Shown here in pieces: positions 49,637-59,199 of a DNA stretch of 64,000 bases. The notes under the pieces are model-generated. The model was not told the DNA's origin and ran no database searches. It saw nothing but the letters and a program-made list of their open reading frames with translations. The DNA comes from Cymbidium sinense. Lineage: Eukaryota; Streptophyta; Magnoliopsida; Asparagales; Orchidaceae. Every line of letters starts with the position of its first letter. Within the stretch, counting starts at the first letter, position 1. Position numbers and translations under genes: made by a program. The stretch lies in assembly GCA_021442155.1 (NCBI GenBank), contig CM038221.1:40743648-40807647 (forward strand). The letters run 5' to 3'.

Positions 49637-50937
49637 TTCCATTCAATATAGTCACACATATTGAATGGAAGTTTCATTTTCAAATAAAATTAAAATTTTC
49701 AAATGCACATATGAACATCTTCATGTAAGATACTCAAATTTATTGAATGAAGATTTTATTTTCAAATAAAAATAACATCATTTGGAAATCCCACTTAAAC
49801 ATATCCTAGATGATTAAGTTGGAAATTTGGAAATTCCCTTTTTCAAAAAAAAAAAAGAAAAAGAAAAAGAAAAAAGAAGCAACAATCACTCACAAAACAA
49901 AATTTTCACACTTCAAAAATAAGATTGACTTCCATTCCTACATACCCAAATTTATTAAATGGAAGCCTTCTTCTCAAAAATCAAAACTTAACAATCATAT
50001 TTTCAATATTTAAAACACATTTGGAACTTCATTTAGCATACTCAAATTTTCTAAGTGAAGTCTCCAAATTCAAAATAAAAAATTTTCAAATATATTTGGA
50101 ACTTCATTTAGCATACTCAAATTTACTAAGTGAAGTCTCCAAACTCAAAACAAAATTTTCAAACACATTTGGAAATTCATTTAGCATACTCAAATTTCTA
50201 AGTGAAGTCTCCAAATTTAAAACCAAAATTTTCAATTTTTGGAACTTCATGCATCAAATTTGCTAAAAAGAAATTTTGCATTTTCAAAACCAAATTCAAA
50301 ACCAAAAATTTTCAAACATCTTTTGGAATTTCATTTAGCATACTCAAATTTGCTAAGTGAAATATCCATTTCACAAAACTAAGTGGGACTTCATCTTTAG
50401 CATACAATATTTGCTAAGGTAAAGTCTCCACTTTCAATCAAAAATAAATCAAAACAAAAAATGAAACACATTAGGATTTCCTTAGCGCACCCAAATTTTC
50501 TAAGGATCCTACTTTTTAAAAAAATAAAATAAAATATCCAAAACAAATGAAACACTTTAGGTTTTTCTTAGCATACTCAAATTTACTAAGGATCCTATTT
50601 TAAAAAATCAAACAAAACACACTTGGGTTCTTCACTTAGCATACCTAAATTTCTAAGTGAGGATTCCAATTTTCAAAATCAAACAATAATTCACAAAAAG
50701 AAATAACTATTTTCAAACACTTCACTTAGCATACCCAAATTTGCTAAGTAAAATTCAAAATTCTAAATCAGAAAAAAAAAATCAATTGACCCTTACTTTA
50801 ACATATCCAAATTTATTAAAGGAAAGGGTCCTGAAATCAAAATCTAAATTCAAACAAACATGAACCTACGGAAGCAGCCTTCTAAAAATATTTGAATCCA
50901 CTTTTCAACATACTCAAATTTGTTGAAGTTGGATTCA
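49637..50937. repeat. Array of ~14 short hairpins with similar loops and pairing, variable stems
   Basis: Units lie at 49637-49670, 49717-49754, 49929-49965, 50027-50060, 50102-50135, 50176-50206, 50328-50363, 50388-50425, 50473-50510, 50565-50592, 50632-50660, 50724-50749, 50788-50830 and 50893-50937. The commonest loop is TACTCAAATT or TACCCAAATT. Stems differ: TTCCATTCAATA/TATTGAATGGAA (first), ACTTAGCA/TGCTAAGT (twelfth), GACCCTT/AAGGGTC plus CTTTAA/TTAAAG (thirteenth), and TGAATCCA/TGGATTCA plus TTCAACA/TGTTGAA (last). The array fills the last 1.5 kb of the LTR. It is missing from the corresponding ends of the LTRs at 5520-5718 and 22237-22430. Confidence 0.85.
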
Positions 50938-51145
50938 TATTCAAAATTCCTCTTTTCAATCAAATTTCTAAATCTTCACAAAATCCATTTGAACCCCACT
51001 TAACACTTCCAAGATGTTGGATGTAGTTTAAATTTTCAATTCAAATTCAAAAAATCAATAAAATTAGAAATCTGATCCAAGCTCGTTTTCTATATTGTAG
51101 ATTCTCGACATGACAACTACAATTCTTTTTGTAGTTGATTTGAAA

Positions 51146-51154
51146 TGGCGGCTC
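51146..51154 (+). other. Primer-binding-site candidate of the plus-strand element
   Basis: TGGCGGCTC differs at one base from the TGGCGACTC sites at 5734 and 22213. Just before it is a perfect 8-bp hairpin, CAACTACA/TGTAGTTG (51114-51137), spanning the probable LTR/leader junction. Confidence 0.45.
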
Positions 51155-51343
51155 AGTTTGTATTCACTTTCTCGGCATGGATTTGGCCTTAGACTAGGAA
51201 CTTCCCGATTGGATCATACACCTTATCCATTTTGGTAGGGGATTTGAGGTGAGGATCACATGTGAGGGCACTCCCATGTGTAAGAGTGGTGGTGAATAGG
51301 CATCATCCAGATCAATCTACCTTTAGATTCTAACATCTCCTTA

Positions 51344-52631
51344 TTGAAGAGGAAAGTAGTGGCTATCCCACCACCTTCAGTAGTGATAGTACCAGCACCA
51401 GCCCTAGTTTTTGTGTGCCCTATGGGTTCTCATGCTGCCCCAGTGAGGGCTAGCACCCTCTCATCAATACCCTCTAAGGGTAAGGCTCCCCTGATCTCAG
51501 GGTTTGCCTCCCCTACTTTTGAGTATGTGTCAGCTCTCTCTCATCACCACACAATGAAGAAATAAAATTGCATGATCAATATCACATTAGGATTGAGGAG
51601 ATGGAGGCTAGTTCAATTGTTGAGGAGTTTCCCTTTTGACTTCACCCCATTCTGCTAATTTCATCCCTCTCTTAGAGAGGATGTTGAGGATTCAGCCTCC
51701 ACCTCCAGTGGTCTGACATCAACCATTAGTTACTCAGAGTAGGAGGTCGTATGTCACCTCTTTGCCGTTGCAGCGTTCATAGTTTGGAGCTCAATTTGAT
51801 TTGAGATATATCATCCCCCATAGTGTGGGGAAACATATTCATCAGGAGAGGGCCAGAGAGGCCCATATTTTCATATTACCGGTAGAGGTAGAAGTTCTTG
51901 CCGGCACTTTTATGTTGATTTTCCAACTCGTATGCGTGACCATATAACATCTTGTTTCGGGACCGGTCATCATGGGAGGATAGCTCCATTCATAGAGTGG
52001 TGGTGTCTACCACCTTTCGCTCACCCTCCATCACTAGTCCACATCACAGCATCTTCAGTTCCATCAAAGGCCATGAAGTCCATATCCGGGGAAAAATGTA
52101 CCTCATTGGTGATTCGGCTACGGCCGAGGGATCTACTCTATCTACTTGTGGTGAGGCTCTCTGCTCAACCTTCTAGTGGTGGTGCGAGGAGAACCGGCTA
52201 GTGGTCATCTCTTCACCAACTCCACCAGTTCATTAAGACATGGAGATGGTAGCAGCTATTACAGATGGAGTAGATGATAGCCCATTACCCGATAGTGGAA
52301 CCTCCTAATGTCACCCCTTTCATAGTAGTGTGTGAGTGTGTCTCTGATGCAGTCCTCATAGGATTGAATCTCCGAAGCGAGTGAGTGCCTCTTAGTGCAC
52401 AATAGTGATCACACTGATCAACCTAGATCATTTGTTTCCATTCAGATCGATCATTCTCTTGAGGAGATAGTAGAACATTATATAGTAGAGAAGAAGGAGA
52501 TTCTGGGGTATGATTGGTTAGATAAGGAGAAGGTTAGCTTCGATCCCAATGAAGATGATTTGATGGGATACTCAATGGGGGTTTGTATGGTAGATACCAT
52601 AGGATCTCTCCTCAGGGAGCATGGAAGGTGA
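51344..52631 (+). pseudogene. Reading-frame remains upstream of gag (Ogre-like ORF1 position)
   Basis: Broken frames at 51344-51565 (proline/serine/alanine-rich), 51932-52201 and 52395-52631 (acidic, with DHSLEEIVEHYIVEKKEILG). I recognise no domain. Known: Ogre/Tat elements often carry an extra ORF or a long gag N-terminus before the gag core, and the position fits. Stops and frame changes separate the pieces. Confidence 0.4.
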
Positions 52632-52872
52632 TGAGGTTGATCAAGAAGACACAACCCAATCAGCCCAACACCTCGATATTAGTTGAAACAAAAAGATGAG
52701 CAGATAAATAGGATGGTATGGTAGCTAGAGGACTTGTTAGCAGCAGTTTTAGTACTTCAGAAATAAGCCCCAATAGTTCAACTACTACGACATTATTGAC
52801 GGTTAGTGCATGTCTATCTTAGACCCAGCAAGACCTTACCTCCCTTGAGCAAGGTAGCATGTATGGAAGGTA

Positions 52873-53520
52873 GTGAAAGTACCTCCATATAAGAAAAACA
52901 TATTAGATCGATGGTTGAAGGAAGCATTGGCTCAAGCCGGGGGAGGAACATCGATTCTAAAGGGTAGACCCTACCTGAAGGAATTTGATTCAATCCAATA
53001 TCCCAAGAGTTATATGCTACCTTCCTTCAAAAGCTTTGATGGCAGTGGAAACCCAAGGCAGCATATAGTACACTTCAGGGATAGTTGTTGCAATGCTGGT
53101 GGCAGGGACACTTTACTTTTCTACCTCTTCGTTAGTAGCCTAGCAGAGATTACTTTTGATTAGTATGCTGAACTTTCCAATAGTTCAGTAAAGACATTTG
53201 CTGAGTTAGAGCAACTCTTTATTATGAGGTTTGCTGGAGGTCAATAAAGGGTTCTATGTGATCTCATTGTAGCACAACAGTGAGTCCTTGTTGATTATAT
53301 TCTCGATGGCATAACACGAGTATGAAATCGAATAACTATCTAGCGCATTGAGATTCTTTTAAAGAATATCCATGACCTAGTCGCCTTTTAAGGGCTTCAC
53401 CATCAAAACATTTGAGAAGCTAATCAACAAACAACTAGTCTAGGAGAGGCCAACAGTTGCCTTTTTAAGACCAGTTACTAAAGCAAAGTCATAGAAGATC
53501 TATGAGAAGAACAGGGGCGG
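52873..53520 (+). pseudogene. gag capsid region of the plus-strand Tat/Ogre element (broken)
   Basis: Frame 52873-53163 includes MLPSFKSFDGSGNPRQHIVH and FRDSCCNAGGRDTLLFYLFV, the start of the Retrotrans_gag capsid domain of plant Ty3/gypsy elements. It is interrupted by TAG at 53161, where the family has Trp (FD*YAEL). It then continues as KTFAELEQLFIMRFAGGQ, LLKNIHDLVAF and FTIKTFEKLIN to about 53500 with further stops and frameshifts. No CCHC zinc knuckle was found between 53500 and 54400. Not functional. Confidence 0.8.
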
Positions 53521-54479
53521 TGATAGCGGTGGTAGATAAGGGAAGCGACCAGAGATTAGTCTCAGAGACCACAACCTCGGTGACCTCCACCTCCTGAGCT
53601 GACCCTCCTCCTGACCAGCCTCCTCATACCACCACCACGTGACACACACATGCGTTGCTGGGTAGCTATGGTCCACTACTCTTTAGATAAGCTTAACAAA
53701 CCTTATTCATTTAAGAGGAGGTAATCAAGATCTTTAAGAATCTCGAAAGCGATTTCTAAATAGAACTGAGACCAGAGGAAGTAGGCAAAGTCATGATCCT
53801 AACTTTTGCCCCTACCATCTTAGGCCATATTTTGGAGGATTGCTTCATATTTAAGGGCTTGAACATAACTTCAAGACCATGTGGTTATCCCAAAGAATAC
53901 CTTGTGGACAACCATCCAGTTCCATCGAGTAATCCTTGGGGATACATGATCCTTCAAAACTAAAGAAGGTTGGGATATTTTTTTATCAAAACCTCTAAGA
54001 AGATCATCTAGAGATCAAGCTACCTTGTTGATGCAAACTCAAACCTCTAATATCAAGGAAGGTTTACAAGTTGCCAGTTGAAAAGGGGAGCTGATGTGTC
54101 ACCCGGGATAGCCTGTGCAACCATCGACCGAGTCAGCCTCAACCTACTTTCACTCGGTGACTTCTTCCACTTGACTAGCTTCTTCTTCAACTAGTAGAAC
54201 TCTTGTATCGGCGGACAAGGACATCAAATCCCTTACCCCACTCACTTTACTTTATTTGTACTTTGTACCTAAATAAATCCAAGAAATTGAAGAATAAAAC
54301 AAGTTTGAATTACATCTGTATCACTTTTGATGGGTTATCTTCTTATTCATGATAACTCTTCAAGTCAAAATAACTATAATAATTATGATCTTCTCTTTTT
54401 TTATTAGTTGGACTTTCTGCTCACGAATACTACGGGTTCTCTCTTGAGATAGACTTGGAATTATCATAGGAGATGCTAT

Positions 54480-55210
54480 AGGTGAGATGTGCTGTAGAAC
54501 CTTCCATTATCCTACCACAAGTGATCACCAAAGTTAACCTCCATAGTGGAAATGTTCTACCTCCTAGGGAAGCACCTCAAGATAGAGGAAAACAAGTCAT
54601 TGGTATAGAGGATCGAGAAGCCCCTCCACAGGATGCTCCACCTTTAGATATGCTTGTGAAGGATTAGCCCAAGGTGGACTACAATATCCTTTCTCATATA
54701 AGAAAGTTTTCATCTAAGCTAAGCATATATGATGCCCTTATCTTATCAAAAGAGATGAAATCACTAATCAAGGCTCTCCTTGATCCAAAATTATGCTTAG
54801 CTTAGCTGACCGCTATAAGTGAGGAGGCACATGACATAAAATAAGCTTAGGGGATCACCTTCATAGATGAAGACCTTCTTCTGGGGGACTTCGAGCACAA
54901 CCATCTCTCTACACATCACTTGACATGGACAAGTTTAGACTTGCTAGAGTTATCATGGATCAGAGTTATTGATGTGAGATGTTGAGAGGATTCAATGAAC
55001 AAGGTGAGTGGGCTTTAGGTTCTATAGTGTTACCTTTGGAGATGGTGATTGGTGAAGGTCAAGTTTTACATCATTGATTTGAATACTTCATTCTTTGCTT
55101 GATAGGCCTTGGATACATCAGAATAAGATAATTCCATCCTCCCTCCATCAGTGCATTAAATTCAAAAAGGATGGGATTAAATACTGTGTCAATGGAGATG
55201 AAAAGTTATT
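54480..55210 (+). pseudogene. Protease region of the plus-strand element (strongly decayed)
   Basis: ITFIDEDLLLGDFEHNH at about 54859 is the conserved sequence before the retropepsin of Tat elements. Pieces resembling GFNEQGEWALGS...LPLEM follow (54990-55050), then a stretch like the protease C-terminus and the CIK/VNGDEK tail (55150-55200). The Asp-Ser/Thr-Gly catalytic stretch is deleted or unreadable around 54955. A purine-rich low-complexity stretch follows at 55280-55380. Confidence 0.6.
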
Positions 55211-56120
55211 TTAGTTAGAGAGGTTGAGATTTAGGAGGATGTAACCTACTATCTTTCTCAAAACACCCTTCTTGTGAACTTGGAAAAAACTCAAAATCAA
55301 AAGAAAAAGAAAATGAAGAAAAGGAAAAGATAAAATAAAAGAAAAGAAAATGAAAATCCATGAACAAGAAAGGGGGGAGGAAGAAATAGATGCATATCAC
55401 ATTCCACCCAGATCATTCCATCATATGGACATGTGGGTGGGATGGCTTAACCGTAGAGGGTAGAGGTAGAAATAGAGCGGTTCAGTGGAAGACCCAATAG
55501 TTGGCCATCAGTCAATAGAGGTCATGTTCTAGTTCATAGGAGTACCCCTACTATTCACATAAACTTGGAATCCAGCTCAGAGGACGAGTCTAATATGATT
55601 AGTATACCATCCAACCCCTCTCAACGGGTTCCATTGGAGGTGACTTTGGATCCAGACAAGGATGAAGATGAGGCCTCTAGACAAAGCAAAGTATTTGAGT
55701 TTATGTGAAACTATTAAAGCGGTGGGAACCTTAGCTCTAACCGCACTTACATCTCAAAAAGTTGAAGGTTTGGTAGTTAAGGAAGTCCCTAAGTCTTCCA
55801 GTGACACGAAACAAAAGAGATTCTTTTTGGGATCATCATTCTCAAGTCTTAAAGTTAATGTAGAACTTGAGGAGGATATATTTAAAGAAATAATGGAATT
55901 ATCATTTGCACTTTTACTGCTTGTGTTCATAATCTAGAAAGGTTTAGTTCCTCACACATGGTCCGCATAGTAAAGTACTTTGAGAAGCTATGGAAATATA
56001 TATAAGTAGGGAAGCACAATCAAAGCGGGGATTATGCGTGGGTCATGATGATACTTAGTTGTTACCAATCATTTGGAGTCTGATAGGTTCTTCTCACACA
56101 CCCCCAACTCTTAGGAGAAT

Positions 56121-57050
56121 ATGTGTTTAGAAACATTAGATGATTCAGATGATCTCCAAATCAAAGAGGCACTGCCAGAATTTGAAGAGGAGATTCATTC
56201 AACAATAGACAAGCTTAAAGAAATCAACCCTGAGATAGAAAAAAATCCACTCCCGATGTACATCAGTTTATTGCTAAATGAAGAAGAAACCAATGATTTA
56301 GTTAGGCTATTGACTAAGTTTAATGATTACTTCACATGGAGTTATGAAGAGATGCCCGTATTATCTCCTGATGTAGCAGTCCACAAGCTAGCAATAGATC
56401 CTAACACTACCCCTATTTAGCAAGCTCCTAGATGCATGCGATTAGAAATTGAACAATATGTCATTTTTGAAGTCAAGAAATTGATCAATGTTTATTTCAT
56501 CAGGGAAGAGAAATATCCTACCTGGTTAGCTAGTGTCGTATCAGTTAAGAAGAAGAATGACTAAATTCGCATATGCATCAATTTTAGGGACTTAAATAAG
56601 GCATGTCCTAAGGATGAGTTTCCTCTTCCTATACTAGAATTATTGGTGGACATCTCCTCATCTCATGCAATTTTCTTTTTCATGGATGTGTCATCTGGAT
56701 ACAACCAAATCAATATGTCTCTTGAAGATGAAAGAAACACTGCTTTCCGAACCCTGATCAGAATCTTTTGTTATAGGATCATGCCTTTAAACTTTAAAAT
56801 GCCGGTGCTACATACCAATGGGCCATGAGTTGAATCTTCAATGAAATCATCCATCATCAGGTTGAGTGCTACGCTGATGATCTAGTAGTCAAAAGTAGAG
56901 AAAAGAAGACCACCTCTTTGACTTGAGAGTAGTTTTGTGATAATATAACCTCAAAATGAATCCCAAGTGTGCATTTGAATTGGAAATTTGTTTGTTCGAG
57001 AATAGAAATAGATCCAAAAAATATCAAAGCTATCTTAGAAATGCCACCTC
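56121..57050 (+). pseudogene. Reverse transcriptase of the plus-strand Tat/Ogre element (broken)
   Basis: Frame 56121-56420 holds the N-terminal linker (LTKFNDYFTWSYEEMPVLSP). After a stop come VKKLINVYFIREEKYPTWLA, then RICINFRDLNKACPKDEFPLP (split by TAA at 56562 in the Trp position), and FFMDVSSGYNQINM with the first catalytic Asp (about 56680). NAGATYQWAMS precedes a stop at 56827, and YADD, the catalytic box, is at 56870-56881. At least three stops and two frame changes lie inside the domain. Confidence 0.9.
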
Positions 57051-57079
57051 TAAGAGTTTAACTCAAATCGGATCCTTCC

Positions 57080-57600
57080 AAGGATGGACGGCATATCTAA
57101 GATGCTTTATCTCCAACTATCAGATGAAAGCCATTTTCATCACTTATCAAAAAGGATGCCAAGTTCAGTGGGATGAAAATGTGCCTTCAAAGATATCAAG
57201 CGTATTTGTTGAAGTTGGTTCTAGCGACTTATCTGGGAGAACTCTCATTCTTTACATTGGATGACTCTCTCGGTGCTAACCAATGATGAAGGGAAGGAAA
57301 ATGCTCTCCACTATCTCAGCCATCATCTGATTCTTACTAAAGTGAACTATCCACCTATGGAGAAACATTGCCTTTAAGCTTTTGCTTTGCTTCAAAGCTT
57401 ATATCTTTCTCAAGGTGAACTTGATCTAGAATAAATCCAAGTATCTCATGACATGACCAATGCTATGGATGCATTTGGCATGATGGTCCATGATTCTCTA
57501 GTTTGATATCACATTCATACCTCCATGCGTGGAATGCACTAGCGAATTTTTTAGTAGCACACCCACTTTCTATTGATTCTCCGCTCTAATGAAGAAATCA
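57080..57600 (+). pseudogene. RT-linked RNase H remnant
   Basis: Out-of-frame pieces keep the usual order. A KGC.VQWDENV..FKDIK stretch lies at 57150-57200. LGELSFFTLDDSLGA lies at 57230-57275, and a MEKHCL/KLI..F-like stretch at 57357-57420. NALANFLVAHPLS lies at 57533-57572. It precedes a second RNase H, the arrangement typical of Tat/Ogre. Every piece is separated by stops or indels. Confidence 0.65.
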
Positions 57601-57624
57601 TGAACTTAGGGGAGGACAAAAACT

Positions 57625-58060
57625 GCCGATGGGAGATGTATTTTGATGGAAAGCTTCTTTTCACATAAAGGGGAAGCACCACGATCTATTCTCACAGAAA
57701 AGATAGATGTAGGAATAGTTTTTCTAACTCCAGATCATGATGTGATGAGATTCTCATACTATCTTTCCAACCCTTGCACCAACAACGAAGCTGAGTATGA
57801 GGCTTTAATTTCTAGTCTAGAGTTAGCCATCACTATTAGTGTCAAGAGCATTAATATCTTTAGAGATTCTCAGTTGGTCATCAACCAGATCGTCGGGTCC
57901 TACAAGGTTCTCAAACCCAAGCTTTCATCATTGAGAAAATGTTGGCCCAAAAGTCACCATCTACAAGGTTCCTCAAGAGAAAGTAGTAGATGCTTTGGCC
58001 AAACTTGCCAAAGAATTAGCATGTCGAAGATGAGTCCATTCAATAAGGGTCCAAAATAGA
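57625..58060 (+). pseudogene. Archaeal-type RNase H (aRNH) domain of the Tat/Ogre element
   Basis: WEMYFDGK at about 57630 carries the first catalytic Asp but is in another frame from the rest. The frame 57643-58059 reads VGIVFLTPDHDVMRFSYYLS, then NPCTNNEAEYEALISSLELA (catalytic Glu) and INIFRDSQLVINQIVGSYKV (catalytic Asp). Known: a second RNase H of this type after the RT-linked one marks the Tat lineage, including Ogre. The frameshift after WEMYFDGK and a missing C-terminus make it inactive. Confidence 0.85.
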
Positions 58061-58199
58061 CAAGTCCTATCCCTTATTGATGTTGAACTCATCGAGTCTT
58101 TCTCTTGAAGGAATTCATTGCCAAAATGGACAAGGAGATGCATTGGAGGCGTTCATAGATTATTTGAACACCAAAACTACCTCAAGAAAAGTCAAAGAA

Positions 58200-59095
58200 A
58201 AATAGAGATCTCTCCTACGCTCTTGTTGATAGCTGCTTGTAGGTCTTTGACAAACATGAAGCCCATGACATTATAATTTGAGGTACATTTAGTTACATGC
58301 GAGCTTCATTACAGTTTGAAGATGAAGATGAAGATCAAGAGACGATACTACTGATGCATGGATATACTAGGAGATGCCATGATTATTTACATTGGCCTCA
58401 TGGACATTACCCGATTGTTAGGGTACCAACATTTATGGGTGTCGATCCTTCCAATGAACCATATAATTATGTTAATCATGATACATTCAAATAATTGAAT
58501 CAGCATTAGCTAGAAGATATGGTATAGATTGGTGATACTCCACCATCTACTACCCCGAGCAAATGGCTTAGAAGCATTCAATAAAACTCTCATCCAATCA
58601 GAAGACTCTTGATGATAATGTGAGTGGAATGAGTTGGTTGAAGCCTTGTGGGCCTACCATACCAAATACCAAACTCAACTCAGTACCCCATTTTCCTTAG
58701 TGTATGGGTCCAAGCTACCTTTAGAAGTTCAACTCTCACTAAGGATAGCATTGGGTAGCAAGATCACTTCAGAGGAGAATGCAAAGTTGTAGTTAGAAGA
58801 GCTCGAAGGTTTGGAAGGGAGTCTCCTATGGGCGTGCTAGAACCTCGAGTTTTATAAAGGCCAAAATGATTCACGCTCACAACAAGCTAGTCTGCCCTAG
58901 GTCTTTCCGAGTAGAATAACTTGTGTTAGTCCTAAGGAGACTAATTGTTGCCCATCAAAAGATGGGAGGCAAGTTTGAACCACTTGGGAAGGCCCACATG
59001 TCATAGAAAAGGCCTAGGAGGATCTTATCGATTGTAAAGGGGAACACCCAATGCTTCCAATTAATAGGCTCTATTTAAAAAAATATTACCCATAA
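58200..59095 (+). pseudogene. Integrase remnant of the plus-strand element (central part deleted)
   Basis: The zinc-binding start survives in part at 58340-58420 (GYTRRCHDYLHWPHGHYPIV). The sequence then jumps to the region after the catalytic core: EAFNKTLI (58577), WNELVEALWAYHTKYQTQL.STPFSLVYGSKLPLE (58627-58730) and SLRIALGSKITSEENAKL (58737-58788). Most of the DD(E) core is missing. The C-terminal end is near NRLYLKKYYP at about 59062-59090. Confidence 0.75.
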
Positions 59096-59199
59096 AACAA
59101 ATCATGTTTGAAAATAATTATTAATTAAAAGAACAAAAATCAGATTCCATTCATCAAATTTTCTCTTCTTTTGAAGCGTTGATTTGCTTGTCTTGTGAA

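Larger units (their letters stand above)
39777..51121 (+). mobile_element. 5' LTR of the plus-strand Tat/Ogre element (very long, carries a nested LINE)
   Basis: The left boundary is set by the 3' LTR copy: identity with 61529 onward begins exactly at TGTTGACCTCATTTTTAGAA, and the flanks differ. The two copies stay collinear to the window end (39777-44112 against 61529-64000) apart from the LINE, with roughly nineteen bases in twenty the same by eye. The right boundary is inferred from ...CAACTACA at 51121, 24 bases before the primer-site candidate. Gross length is 11.35 kb; without the LINE and one target copy it is about 9.45 kb. Blocks in order: a 178-bp duplication, a TTGACC-rich zone, a GC-richer block (43900-44520), an AT-rich zone (44800-46700), an R-like block (46700-48950) and a hairpin array (49637-50937). 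The flank GCAAT (39772-39776) is the expected 5-bp target duplicate. Its partner lies outside the window. Confidence 0.72.

Noticed and set aside
49810..50266. Overlapping frames with repeated LELHLAYSN peptides
   Set aside because: The peptide repeats follow from the hairpin array read in frame. Unit lengths are not multiples of three throughout.
49637..50937. CRISPR-like array (regular short repeats)
   Set aside because: Spacing and repeats are irregular, the stems vary, and the setting is a plant retrotransposon LTR.
55215..55400. Phe/Ser-rich minus-strand frame
   Set aside because: Complement of a purine-rich low-complexity tract between protease and RT.
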